Shown in pieces: positions 44,593-54,113 of a stretch of DNA of 64,000 bases (the stretch's first letter is position 1; every line of letters begins with the position of its first letter). Source of the stretch: Sphingomonas sp. 32-66-10 (GTDB lineage Bacteria; Pseudomonadota; Alphaproteobacteria; Sphingomonadales; Sphingomonadaceae). The notes under the pieces were generated by a model. It had not been told where the DNA came from. It did no database searches and saw only the letters and a list, made by a program, of their open reading frames with translations. The stretch covers positions 19,637 through 83,636 of the forward strand of contig NCEF01000010.1 in assembly GCA_002280565.1 (NCBI GenBank), read 5' to 3'. A program made the position numbers and the translations under genes.

Positions 44593-44760
44593 ATGCGCGC
44601 CATCATCCTGTTGCCACTCATGCTGCTCGCCGCCTGCAACGGCACCGACGACGCCACCGGCGTCTCTCCGGACGAAGCAGCCCAGCTCAATGCCGCCGCC
44701 GACATGCTCGACGCGAATGCCACCGACCCCGGCGCAGAACCGACCGCCGCGGCCAACTGA
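44593..44760 (+). CDS. Very small lipoprotein
   Basis: A 55-residue protein: MRAIILLPLMLLAAC is a complete lipoprotein signal with the lipobox Cys at residue 15. The remaining 40 residues are acidic and rich in Ala, Asp, Asn and Pro, presumably disordered. GGGGGGAA before ATG 44593 supports translation. It is the third protein of this composition in the window. Function unknown. Confidence 0.65.
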   Translation: MRAIILLPLMLLAACNGTDDATGVSPDEAAQLNAAADMLDANATDPGAEPTAAAN

Positions 44761-44836
44761 CCCGTGCCGTCACGGGGTTGACGCACTCCCGATCCAGTGA
44801 AAGCCTTACACGCGTAACGCGTATGCGGAGGCCTGT

Positions 44837-45661
44837 ATGGATCACGTCGCCCAATATCGGACCAATGGCTATGCCGTTGTTCGCGGCGTCTTTTCACCCG
44901 ATGAGATTGCGCGCATCGCCGCTGCGGTCGACGCCGTCCATGCCGAGGGTGTCGCACATGGCCGCGCCTTCCGGCACGGTAATTTGTTCTACAATGTCCG
45001 GACCGGTGCCGATGGCGCCCCGGTCGTGCCGATGGTGCAATGGCCGTCCTATCACAATGACGTGCTCAACGCCGTCCGGCTCGACCCGCGCTGGGTGGAA
45101 CTCCTCGCCCCGCTGATCGGCGGCGACTTGAAGCAGATCATCAACCAGCTCCATTGGAAGGCGCCCGGGTCGCTGGGCGATTTCGCCTGGCATCAGGATT
45201 CGCGCTTCCGCAAGCCCGACGAAGCCTATCGCAACCTCGGCAGTTCCTACATCCAGACCGGCCTCGCGATCGACCCGCATACCCGCGCCAGCGGCGCGAT
45301 GCGGATGATCCCCAACAGCCACCGCGCCGGCCCGCTCGATCTCGACACCTCGACCGAGGTGCTGGGGAACGAGATGACCGACGACGCGCTGCGCAGTGCC
45401 GGGATCGACCCGGCCGATGTCATCGATCTCGAAATGGAGCCCGGCGATATCGCGATGTGGAGCCCCTATCTGGTCCATGGATCGGGCCGCAACAGCGCCG
45501 ACCACCAGCGCCGCTTCTACATCAACGGCTATGTCCGCGCGGCCGATTGCGACCGCGGCGAATGGGCGTTCCGCGATGGCCAGCCGGTGCCGCTCGGCCC
45601 CGAACCGGTGCTGGTCCATTACGATGCGCTGCACGAAAACCCCGAACCCCATTATGTCTGA
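44837..45661 (+). CDS. Phytanoyl-CoA dioxygenase family Fe(II)/2-oxoglutarate enzyme
   Basis: A 274-residue non-haem dioxygenase of the PhyH family. Iron ligands are visible as WHQDSRF (His119, Asp121) and LVHGSGRN (His214), with an Arg for 2-oxoglutarate in the DHQRRFYING segment. The family hydroxylates small molecules, including amino-acid derivatives. A direct repeat, ACGCGTA twice (44810-44823), stands just before the gene. It is followed after 9 bp by a LysR regulator and then, after 139 bp, by genes for D-amino-acid use, so it may modify a substrate or signal of that locus. The actual substrate is unknown. Confidence 0.83.
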   Translation: MDHVAQYRTNGYAVVRGVFSPDEIARIAAAVDAVHAEGVAHGRAFRHGNLFYNVRTGADGAPVVPMVQWPSYHNDVLNAVRLDPRWVELLAPLIGGDLKQIINQLHWKAPGSLGDFAWHQDSRFRKPDEAYRNLGSSYIQTGLAIDPHTRASGAMRMIPNSHRAGPLDLDTSTEVLGNEMTDDALRSAGIDPADVIDLEMEPGDIAMWSPYLVHGSGRNSADHQRRFYINGYVRAADCDRGEWAFRDGQPVPLGPEPVLVHYDALHENPEPHYV

Positions 45662-45670
45662 CCCGGCCTG

Positions 45671-46567
45671 ATGCGCCTGCGTCAGCTCGAAATCGTGCAC
45701 GCGGTCTATCAGCACGGCTCGATCAGCGCCGCCGCGCGCGCGCTCGGCGTGTCGCAGCCATCGGTGTCCAAGACGCTGCACCATGCCGAGGACAGCCTCG
45801 GCTTCCGCCTGTTTCAGCTGTCGCGCGGCCGCCTGATCCCGACCGATGAGGCGCATGCCCTGATGCGCGAGGCCGGCGACCTGTTCGACCGGCTTGGCAC
45901 GTTGCAACAGACCGCGCGCAACCTGTCGCACTCCGGCGGCGGCCATGTGCGGCTCGGCATCGTCCCCAGCCTCGCGCTCGACATGGTGCCCCAGGCGATG
46001 GCGCTGTTCCGCCGCGACTGGCCGCGTGTGACGTTCGAAGTGCATACCCACCACCATGACGACCTGCTCCGCTCGCTGATCGAGCGCGAACTGGACATCG
46101 CCATCGCCTACACGCCCCCGCCCCACCCCCGCCTGGCGCGCGCGGCGATGGCGGAGGGCGAACTGGTGGTGCAATATCCCGAGGGCATGTTCCCCGACCC
46201 CGGCGATCGCTTCCCGCTCGAACAGCTCGCCGACCGCGACGTGATCGGCGTCGCCGCCGCCGGGCCGATCGGCGCAGTGCTCACCGAAGCCGCCCGCGCG
46301 CGCGGTATCGCCTTTCGCGAAACCGTATCGGTGCAGACCTTTTTCATCGCCGCCCGCCTGGCGCAGCTTGAGCGCGGCGTGACGGTGATCGACGAATTCA
46401 CCGCCCGCGCCTGGCGCGCGCCGGGCTTCACCTGGCTACCGACCGACCCGCCGCTGCGGTTCACCATTTCCTGGGTCACGCTGGAGGAACGCCAGCCATC
46501 GCGCGCCGCCCACGCCTTCCTGCGCACCTTTCAGCAGGTGCTCGAGGACAACCGCGCCAAACCATAG
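45671..46567 (+). CDS. LysR-family transcriptional regulator
   Basis: A 298-residue regulator. The winged HTH is clear at the N-terminus (RQLEIVHAVYQHGSISAAARALGVSQPSVSKTLHHAE), followed by a two-lobed substrate-binding domain (from about 90: GHVRLGIVPSLALDM). It follows the dioxygenase gene by 9 bp, on the same strand, so the two form a short operon. Its position directly upstream of the D-amino-acid dehydrogenase block suggests that it regulates that block or its own operon. No operator was defined. Confidence 0.93.
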   Translation: MRLRQLEIVHAVYQHGSISAAARALGVSQPSVSKTLHHAEDSLGFRLFQLSRGRLIPTDEAHALMREAGDLFDRLGTLQQTARNLSHSGGGHVRLGIVPSLALDMVPQAMALFRRDWPRVTFEVHTHHHDDLLRSLIERELDIAIAYTPPPHPRLARAAMAEGELVVQYPEGMFPDPGDRFPLEQLADRDVIGVAAAGPIGAVLTEAARARGIAFRETVSVQTFFIAARLAQLERGVTVIDEFTARAWRAPGFTWLPTDPPLRFTISWVTLEERQPSRAAHAFLRTFQQVLEDNRAKP

Positions 46568-46706
46568 ACGCAGGTTATACCTACAGCAGATATTCCGCGC
46601 TTTTCGTCGGCGCGTTGAACTTTAATGTCGCTTTCCACCGCGCGATTGGAATGTCCGTCCAGTCAGCGCGAAGGGGGAGACGCATTCTGATCGACCGGAA
46701 CCCGGA

Positions 46707-47933
46707 ATGGGCGGCATGACCGCCTCGCGCGAAGTCATTGTGCTGGGCGCGGGCGTCGTCGGCATGGCGACGGCGCTGACCCTCACCGAGCGCGGCCACC
46801 GCGTCACGGTGATCGATTCCGCTGCGGGACCGGGCCTTGGTACCTCCTTCGCCAATGGCGCACAGCTCAGCTATGGCTATACCGACGCGCTCGCCAGCCC
46901 ATCGACACTGGCCCAGATCCCGCGCGTGCTGCTCGGCCTCGACCGTGCGCTGCGCTTCCACCTGCGGCTCGACCCCGACTTCATCGCCTGGGCGCTCGCC
47001 TTTCTGCGCAACGGCACGGGCACGCGCTTCCGCCACAACACCGTTGCCGGCCTCGACCTTGCCGCCCGCTCGCGCACCGCACTGGCCGGGCTGGCCGCGC
47101 GCCATGCGCTCGACTTTGGCCATGGCGCTCCGGGCAAGATCCACATCTATCGCAGCCAGGCGTCCTTCGCCGCAGCGCAGGACATGGCGGCGCTCAAGGC
47201 CGCGCATGGCGTCAGCCAGTCGATCCTCGATCCCGATGGCGCGGTTGCTGCCGAACCGATGCTCGCCCCGATCCGCGACGCGATGGTCGGCGCGCTGCAC
47301 ACACGCGATGAAGAGGTTGGCGACCCCCATCGCTTTTGCGTCAGCGCGCACGACGCGCTGCTGCGCGCGGGGGGCAGCTCGATGTTGGACACTGGGGTCG
47401 ACCGGATCATTGCCAATGGGTCTGGCCCCGCGCTCGTCACCAGCGACGGCGCACGCGTGGGGGCCGATTGCATCATCCTCGCCGCCGGAACCGGCTCGGT
47501 CGCGCTCGCCCGTCAGCTCGGCGTACGTCTGCCGATTCAACCGATGAAGGGCTATTCGATCACCCTGCCCCCCGGCCCCGCCGCGCCCAGCGCCAGCATC
47601 ACCGATGTCGCCAATCGCGTCGTCTTTGCCCGCATCGGCAACCGCATGCGCATCGCGGGCCTGGCCGAGCTGGGCAAGCGCGACACGCGGGTCGAACCGG
47701 CGCGGCTGCGGGTGCTGGTCGACAGTGCGCGCGCAGCGTTGCCTCAGGCTGCCGATTATGACCAAATAGAGTCGAGCTGGGCCGGCCTGCGACCGATGAC
47801 CCCGAACTCGTTGCCGATCACCCGGACCATCGCGCCGGGCGTGATCGCGGCGACCGGACATGGCGCGCTTGGCTGGACCTATGCCGCTGGCAGCGCAGAA
47901 CGCGTCGCGGAGATTATCGCAGAGGGGAGCTGA
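46707..47933 (+). CDS. D-amino-acid dehydrogenase-like FAD oxidoreductase
   Basis: A 408-residue DAO-family flavoprotein. The FAD motif IVLGAGVVGMATALTLTERG begins at about residue 10, GTSFANGAQLSYGYTDALASP follows as in DadA, and near the C-terminus GHGALGWTYAAGSAERVAEII closes the FAD site. DadA-type enzymes oxidise D-amino acids to 2-oxo acids and pass electrons to the respiratory chain. ATG 46707 or 46716 may be used. It is the first of a co-directional set with TonB receptor, D-acyl-amino-acid deacylase, symporter and two gamma-glutamyltransferases. Confidence 0.87.
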   Translation: MGGMTASREVIVLGAGVVGMATALTLTERGHRVTVIDSAAGPGLGTSFANGAQLSYGYTDALASPSTLAQIPRVLLGLDRALRFHLRLDPDFIAWALAFLRNGTGTRFRHNTVAGLDLAARSRTALAGLAARHALDFGHGAPGKIHIYRSQASFAAAQDMAALKAAHGVSQSILDPDGAVAAEPMLAPIRDAMVGALHTRDEEVGDPHRFCVSAHDALLRAGGSSMLDTGVDRIIANGSGPALVTSDGARVGADCIILAAGTGSVALARQLGVRLPIQPMKGYSITLPPGPAAPSASITDVANRVVFARIGNRMRIAGLAELGKRDTRVEPARLRVLVDSARAALPQAADYDQIESSWAGLRPMTPNSLPITRTIAPGVIAATGHGALGWTYAAGSAERVAEIIAEGS

Positions 47934-47986
47934 TGGCGCGCGAGACGCCAGGGCAAATAACAACAGGGAACAGGGAAGATACAACC

Positions 47987-50900
47987 ATGAAAACGACGAT
48001 CCGGATCGCCAGCCTGTTGGGGAGCATCTCGCTCCTCGCCACCGCCACCGCCGCCATGGCCCAGGATGCGCCGCAGACCGCGGCCGATGTTCAGGAAGAC
48101 TCCACCGAAGAAGTCGTCGTCATCGGCTCGCAGATCAAGGGCGCGGACGTCGCCGGCGCGCTGCCCGTCACCATCCTGAACGAAGATGACATCGCCGCCA
48201 CCGCCGCCACCAGCGGTGACGACCTGTTCCGTTCGATCCCCCAGGCGGGCGACGTCGCCTTCAACGAAAGCCGCGACGCGGGCGGCATCAACGATGCGCG
48301 CGGCGACACCGCCTCGATCAACCTGCGCGCACTCGGCACCGGCAACACGCTCGTCCTGCTCAACGGCCGCCGCATGGTCCTCCACCCGGGCACGCAGAGC
48401 GAGAACCTCGTGCCGGTACAGAGCGTCAACACGAACACCATCCCCGTGCTCGGCGTGCGTCGTGTCGAAGTGCTGCTCGACGGCGCTGCCGCCATTTACG
48501 GTTCCGATGCCGTCGCCGGTGTGATCAACACCGTGCTCAAGGACAATTTCCGCGGCCTGCGCACCACCGCCGAAATCGGCTTCACCGAGGATTCGGGTCA
48601 GGTCGAGGCGGAGTTCGCGTTTGAGGCCGGGCATCGCTTCAATGGCGGCAAGTCGAACATCTCGCTGTTCGGCTCGTACAACCACCGCGACCCGCTTTAT
48701 GCCCGCGAGCGCCGCAATTCGCGCTCCGCCGACCTGCGCCCACTCGTCGAAGGAACTCCTTTTGCGGGTGACAGCGATTTCGACAACACCTCGGTCGACA
48801 GCATCTGGGGCGAGTTCCGGCGGTTGAGCACCAGCTTCGCGCCGGTGACCACCGCAACCTCGGTCAACGGCACGGCGCTGACCACTAGCGGCGTCTTTCA
48901 TATTCAGCCCGCGACGAACGCAAGCTGCGCCGCGCCCGGCACCTATGCCGGCACCTGCTGGGACAACAGCTCGCTGTCCACACTCTCGACCGACAACAAC
49001 CTGAAATATGACATCAACGATGTCCGCACCATTCAGGGGCGCAACGACCGCATCAACCTGTTCGGTTTCTTCAACCATGAATTCGACAGCGGTCTCGAAT
49101 TCTTCGCCGAAGCCGGCTGGTATCGCGCCGATTACCAGTCGCAGCGCGAACAGGACACCGCGCTCGCCAGCCAGCGGCTGATCATCCCCGCCAACGGTTT
49201 CTACAATCCGCTGGGACCGGTCGGCAGCGCCTATCGCATCCCTGGCCTGACCGGTGTTGTGACCGGCGGCGTGCCGCTGGAATTGATTGACTATCGTCCG
49301 GTCGATGCCGGGCCACTGGTCGTCAATGTCCGCAACGACACGACGCGCTTCCTCGCCGGGTTCCGGGGCGAGGTACTCGGCTTCGATTTCGACAGCGCCG
49401 CGCTTTATTCACGCGCGCGCACCGCCGACAGCATGCGCACGGTCAGCATGACCAAGTTCCAGGAAGCATTGAGCCGCCTCGATTCCAGCGCGTATAATCC
49501 GTTCAACGGCGGCGATCCGCTCAATCCGGGTCGCTATGACAGCACCCCCAATCCGCAAAGCGTCATCGACGGCTTCATGGTCAATATCGGCCGTGTCAGC
49601 ACGACCGAGTTGGCGATGGGCGATTTCAAGGTGAGCAAGAACGACCTGTTCACCCTGCCCGGCGGCCGCGTCGGCATGGCGGCGGGTGTCGAGTTCCGCC
49701 ACGAGACCTTCGCCGATGACCGCGACGACCGGCTCGACGGCACGATCGTGTTCACCGCATTGGACGGCAGCTCGAACGGCAGTGACACGATGGGCGCCAG
49801 CCCGACCCCCGACAGCGGCGGTACACGCGACACCATTTCCGGCTTCCTCGAGTTCGCGGTGCCTTTGGTCGCGCCCGACATGAACGTGCCGCTGATCCAT
49901 TCGCTCGACCTTCAGCTCGCTGGCCGCGTCGAATCCTATCGGGGTTCAGCACCGTCGCGAAGCCCAAGGTCGCGGCATCCTGGTATCCCTTCGCCAACCT
50001 CCAGCTCCGCGGCAGCTGGTCGCAGGGCTTCCGCGCGCCGAACCTGCCGCAGCTGTTCGAAAACGGCATCCAGCGCTCGAACACCCGCACCGACTGGGTC
50101 AAGTGCGAGGCGGACTTCCGCGCCGGACGCATCACCAATTTCGACGCCTGCACGCGCAGCCAGGGCGTGGTGAGCAACCGTTCGGGCAGCCAGAGCCTGA
50201 CGCCGGAGGAATCTGACAACCTCTCGCTCGGCGGCACCTTCCAGCTTAACATGGGCAAACTGGGCCGCCTGACCTTCACCGCCGATTATTGGGAAATCCG
50301 GCAGGAGAATGTGATCGGCCTGTTCGGCGACGGCAACGCGCTGATCCTCGATTATCTGCTGCGGCTGCAGGGTTCGTCGAACCCCAATGTTCAGCGCGCC
50401 GATCCCACACCAGAAGAAATCGCCGACTTCGCCGGCACCGGCATCGCGCCGGTGGGCCGCGTGATCCAGGTGATCGACAATTACACCAACCTCGCCCCGC
50501 GTGCGGTGCGCGGCTATGACCTTGGCGTCTATTATCAGGTCAAGGACACCGGCATCGGCGATTTCAGCGCGCGGATCAACGCTGCCCGCCTGCTCGAATT
50601 CTATCAGACGCCGACCCCTGCGGCACAGGCACTGATCGACGCGCAGGCAGCCGGCACGATCAACCCTACCATCGCGATTGCCGGGGCGCAGGACATCGTC
50701 GAACAGAATGGCCGTCCGAAATGGCGCGCCTCGGCCAGCGTCACCTGGCGCTATAACGGCTTCGGCATCGGCTATTATGGCAGCTATGTCGGCGAAGTCA
50801 CCGACACCTCGGCCTCGCTCCCCGACGGCACCCGCTTCCGTGTCGACGATTACATGACGCACAGCCTGTACGCACAATATGAGGTTGATGGCGGGCCGAT

Positions 50901-51042
50901 GAACGATCTGCGCCTGCGTGTGGGCGCGCGCAATTTGTTCAACACGCTCGCCCCGATCGCCGATAACAGCAACGGCTATATCGGCGATCTCTACAGCAAC
51001 CGCGGCCGCCAGATCTATTTCTCGGTCAGCAAGCGGTTCTGA
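47987..51042 (+). pseudogene. TonB-dependent receptor, split by a one-base deletion
   Basis: An outer-membrane receptor of about 1018 codons. Signal peptide (MKTTIRIASLLGSISLLATA), plug domain (IPQAGDVAFNESRDAGG, LLNGRRMVLHP, RVEVLLDGAAAIYGSDAVAGVIN) and barrel ending in the expected aromatic residue (FSVSKRF). The frame is lost near 49940 after RVESY and continues in another frame from STVAKPK, which a single extra T (TATCG to TATTCG) would repair. With the repair the protein is complete. ATG 47987 has AGGGAAG upstream. It abuts the deacylase gene with one base of overlap. Its ligand is probably a peptide or glutamyl compound, judging by the neighbours. Confidence 0.87.
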
Positions 51043-52628
51043 TGCGACGCGCCGTCCGCGTCATCGCGGCCCCGCTCCTGCTCCTGCCCCTCGGGGCGGG
51101 ACAGGACCGGGTCCCCGCGCCCCGCACGATCGACCTGGTCATCACCAATGGCCAGGTCATCGACGGCACCGGCACCCCCGCGCGGGTGGCGGAAGTGGGC
51201 GTGGACGGCGACCGCATCCTCTATATCGGCCAGCGTCCGCGCGGCATCACCGCACGGCGCAGCATCGACGCGCGAGGCCTCACCGTCACGCCGGGCTTCA
51301 TCGACCCGCACACGCATAGCGGCCCCGACGCCCGCGCGCCCGATGCGGCGCGGCGTCAGCTCGCCAACCACCTGCTACAGGGCGTCACCAGCATTGCCAT
51401 CGGCAATGACGGCGGCGGCGAGCGCGACATCGCCGCCCTGTTCGCGCGCCTCGTCGCCAACCCCACCGGCCCCAATATCGCCAGCTTCACCGGCTTCGGC
51501 ACGATCCGGCTGCACGTCGTTGGCAACCGCGACCGCGAACCCACAACTGTCGAACTCGACACCATGAAGGCCCATGTCGCCCGCGCCTTGTGCGACGGCG
51601 CGCTCGGCCTGTCCGCCGGCCTCTATTACGCGCCGCAAAGCTTCGCCAAAACGCCCGAAGTCGCCGCACTCGCCACCGTCGCAGCGCGCTTCAACGGCAT
51701 CTACGAAACCCATCTCCGCGACGAGGGCAGCGCCAGTATCGGCCTGATCCCCGCAATCGATGAAGCCATCGCCATCGCCCGCGAAGGCCGCCTGCCCCTC
51801 CACATCGCCCACATCAAGGCGCTTGGCGCGGACGTTCAGGGCATGGCCCCCAAGGTCATCGCGCACATCGCGACCGCGCAGAAATCCGGCGTCACCATCA
51901 CCGCTGACCAATATCCGTGGGAAGCCTCCAGCACGTCGATCGCCGCCGCGCTCGTGCCCCGCCGCGCGCAGGACGGCGGCGCGCCCGCGATGGTCGCCAA
52001 CCTCAAGGCGCTCGATCCGCAACTCCGCAAGGACATGGCCGAACAACTCCGCATCCGCGGCGGCCCGCGCGCCATCCTGATGGTCAGCGGCCCGCACAAG
52101 GGCCAGCGCCTCGACGCGCTCGCCGCCGCGTGGCAGCTCGACCCGCTCGACGCCGCCGCCCGCATCCTGATTGCCGATCCCGGCACCAGCATCGCCAGCT
52201 TCAACATGACCCAGTCCGACATCGACGCCTTCGCGCGCCAGCCTTGGGTCGTCGGCAGCTCCGACGCCACCAACGGCCACCCGCGCCGCATGGGCAGCTT
52301 CGCGCGCGGCTGGCGCATGTTCGTGCGAGAGAAAAAGCTGATGATGCCCGAACGCTTCGTCCAGCGCTCCTCAGGCCAGACCGCCGCGATCCTCGGCTTG
52401 CCCGATCGCGGCATCCTCGCGCCCGGCAAGTTCGCCGACATCGCGATTCTCGATCCCGCCAGCTACGCCGAACGCGCCACCTATGACCGGCCCGATACCC
52501 CCAGCACCGGCGTCCGCTACGTGCTGGTCAATGGCCGCATCGCGGTGGACAAGGGTCAGCTCACCGGCACCCTCGCCGGCCGCCCCTTACCCAAACCGCG
52601 CCAACCCGAATGGAACTGCCCCGCATGA
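51042..52628 (+). CDS. Exported N-acyl-D-amino-acid deacylase family amidohydrolase
   Basis: A 528-residue amidohydrolase with a signal-like N-terminus (RVIAAPLLLLPLGAG) and then DLVITNGQVIDGTG, a beta-sandwich start typical of D-aminoacylases. The metal motif FIDPHTHSG is present, and other ligands lie in ETHLRDEG, HIAHIKALG and SSDATNG. Where classical D-aminoacylase has GNCG, this protein has GNDGGG, so the metal-bridging Cys is replaced by Asp, as in other members of the family. It would release D-amino acids from N-acyl forms in the periplasm. Its start overlaps the receptor stop and its end overlaps the symporter (ATGA), so translation is coupled. Confidence 0.86.
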   Translation: MRRAVRVIAAPLLLLPLGAGQDRVPAPRTIDLVITNGQVIDGTGTPARVAEVGVDGDRILYIGQRPRGITARRSIDARGLTVTPGFIDPHTHSGPDARAPDAARRQLANHLLQGVTSIAIGNDGGGERDIAALFARLVANPTGPNIASFTGFGTIRLHVVGNRDREPTTVELDTMKAHVARALCDGALGLSAGLYYAPQSFAKTPEVAALATVAARFNGIYETHLRDEGSASIGLIPAIDEAIAIAREGRLPLHIAHIKALGADVQGMAPKVIAHIATAQKSGVTITADQYPWEASSTSIAAALVPRRAQDGGAPAMVANLKALDPQLRKDMAEQLRIRGGPRAILMVSGPHKGQRLDALAAAWQLDPLDAAARILIADPGTSIASFNMTQSDIDAFARQPWVVGSSDATNGHPRRMGSFARGWRMFVREKKLMMPERFVQRSSGQTAAILGLPDRGILAPGKFADIAILDPASYAERATYDRPDTPSTGVRYVLVNGRIAVDKGQLTGTLAGRPLPKPRQPEWNCPA

Positions 52629-53926
52629 CCGACACGACCCTGTCCGAACCCGCCGAACGACCCGGCCCGATCAAGCGCGCCTTCGCCTGGTGGTTCGGCG
52701 TCGCTTTGTGGAAGCGCATTCTCGCCGCGCTCGTCCTCGGCGCGGCGGCGGGCCTTGTCTGGGGAGAGGGCGCGACCTCGATCGGCTGGATCGGCACCGC
52801 CTTCGTCCGCCTGATCCGCATGCTCGTCGTGCCGCTCGTGTTCCTGACCATCGCCTCGGGCGTCGCCGCACTCGCCGACCCCAAGCGGCTCGGCAGCATC
52901 GGCGTCAAGACGCTGGCGATGTATGTCTTCACCACCGCGCTCGCGGTCACCACCGGCCTGATCGTCGCGACGATCATCGCGCCCGGCCTCGGCGCGAGCT
53001 TCGCCGGCGCCATCCCCAAGGCGATGGGCACCCCGCCCGACACCGCGCAGATGTTCATGGAGATCATCCCCGACAATCCGATCGGCGCGATGGCACAGGG
53101 CAAGACGCTCGCGGTGATCTTCTTCGCGATCCTCGTCGGCGCGGGCGTGATCGCGGCGGGCAAGGGCGCGGAGCCAGTGCGTCAGCTGCTCAATGCCGGT
53201 TCCGAAGTGATGCTCAAGATTGTGGGCTTCGTGATGGAAACCGCCCCGTTCGGCGTGTTCGCGCTGATCGCCGTCGTCATGGGCACGACCGGCCCGTCCA
53301 GCTTCATCGCGGTGCTCAAGCTTGGCCTGTGCGTCGTTATCGGCTCGGCAATCGTCACGCTCCTGATCCACGGTGTGATCGTCGTGCGGCTGATGGCGTG
53401 GCTCTCGCCGCTCCCCTTCTTTCGCGGCATTGCCGATGCGATCATGGTCGGCTTCTCAACCTCGTCGAGCAGCGCCACCCTCCCCGTCGCGATCCGCGTC
53501 GCCGAGCGTAACCTCGGCGTCTCGCCTCCCGTGGCCTCGACCGTGCTCCCGCTCGGCGCAACGATCGGCATGGACGGCGCGGCAATGTATGTCGCGATGC
53601 TCACGCTGTTTTCGGCCCAGGCCTTCGGCGTCGACCTGCAGCTCGCCGATTATCTGGTGATCGCCGCCACCACCACCATCGTCGCCATGGGCGTCGCCCC
53701 GGTCCCGTCGGGCTCGCTGTTCGTGCTTGCCGCCGTGCTCCACGCGATCGGCATCACGCCCGAACAGACCGCGATCGTCGTCGGCTTCATCCTGCCCTTC
53801 GACCGCATCCTCGACATGATCCGCACCGTGCCGAACGTCACCTCCGACCTCTCGATCGCCACCGCCGTCGCCCGCTGGGAGGGCGAAATGGACGTCGCCG
53901 TCTACAAGGCGAGCGACAATGAGTGA
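52625..53926 (+). CDS. Dicarboxylate/amino acid:cation symporter (DAACS/GltP family)
   Basis: A 433-residue inner-membrane transporter with eight or more hydrophobic segments and two re-entrant hairpins. The Ser-rich STSSSSATLPVAI loop (HP1) and the DMIRTVPNVTSD helix (with the Arg that binds acidic side chains and the Asn/Asp of the sodium site) are conserved. The canonical NMDGT is GMDGA, changing residues near the cation and substrate sites, so ion coupling or specificity may be unusual. Glutamate and other acidic or neutral amino acids are the expected substrates. It starts within the deacylase stop codon (52625). Confidence 0.88.
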   Translation: MTDTTLSEPAERPGPIKRAFAWWFGVALWKRILAALVLGAAAGLVWGEGATSIGWIGTAFVRLIRMLVVPLVFLTIASGVAALADPKRLGSIGVKTLAMYVFTTALAVTTGLIVATIIAPGLGASFAGAIPKAMGTPPDTAQMFMEIIPDNPIGAMAQGKTLAVIFFAILVGAGVIAAGKGAEPVRQLLNAGSEVMLKIVGFVMETAPFGVFALIAVVMGTTGPSSFIAVLKLGLCVVIGSAIVTLLIHGVIVVRLMAWLSPLPFFRGIADAIMVGFSTSSSSATLPVAIRVAERNLGVSPPVASTVLPLGATIGMDGAAMYVAMLTLFSAQAFGVDLQLADYLVIAATTTIVAMGVAPVPSGSLFVLAAVLHAIGITPEQTAIVVGFILPFDRILDMIRTVPNVTSDLSIATAVARWEGEMDVAVYKASDNE

Positions 53927-53934
53927 GGCCCGCT

Positions 53935-54100
53935 ATTCCTCCCCTGCCCCGCAGGGGAGGTGGCAGCGCGCAGCGCTGACGGAGGGGCCGCCCCGCAGAG
54001 GGCGGAATGTTGCCGATCTGCCCACGGCTGTCTGCGCAGCCGCTCCTCCACCACCCGCTGCGCGGGCGGTCCCCCTCCCCTGCTATGCAGGGGAGGAATT
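53935..54100. repeat. MITE-like composite repeat, R1 long form, copy 2
   Basis: About 166 bp with ATTCCTCCCC and GGGGAGGAATT ends and an interior shared with 3720-3886 in the same orientation. It lies between the symporter stop and the first gamma-glutamyltransferase, inside an otherwise tight operon, which suggests a later insertion. Confidence 0.8.
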
Positions 54101-54113
54101 GAGAGAGAGACCC

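Noticed and set aside
53919-54113. Upstream start for gamma-glutamyltransferase copy 1
   Set aside because: This part of the frame is repeat DNA (R1 copy 2). The signal peptide and ribosome-binding site begin at 54114.
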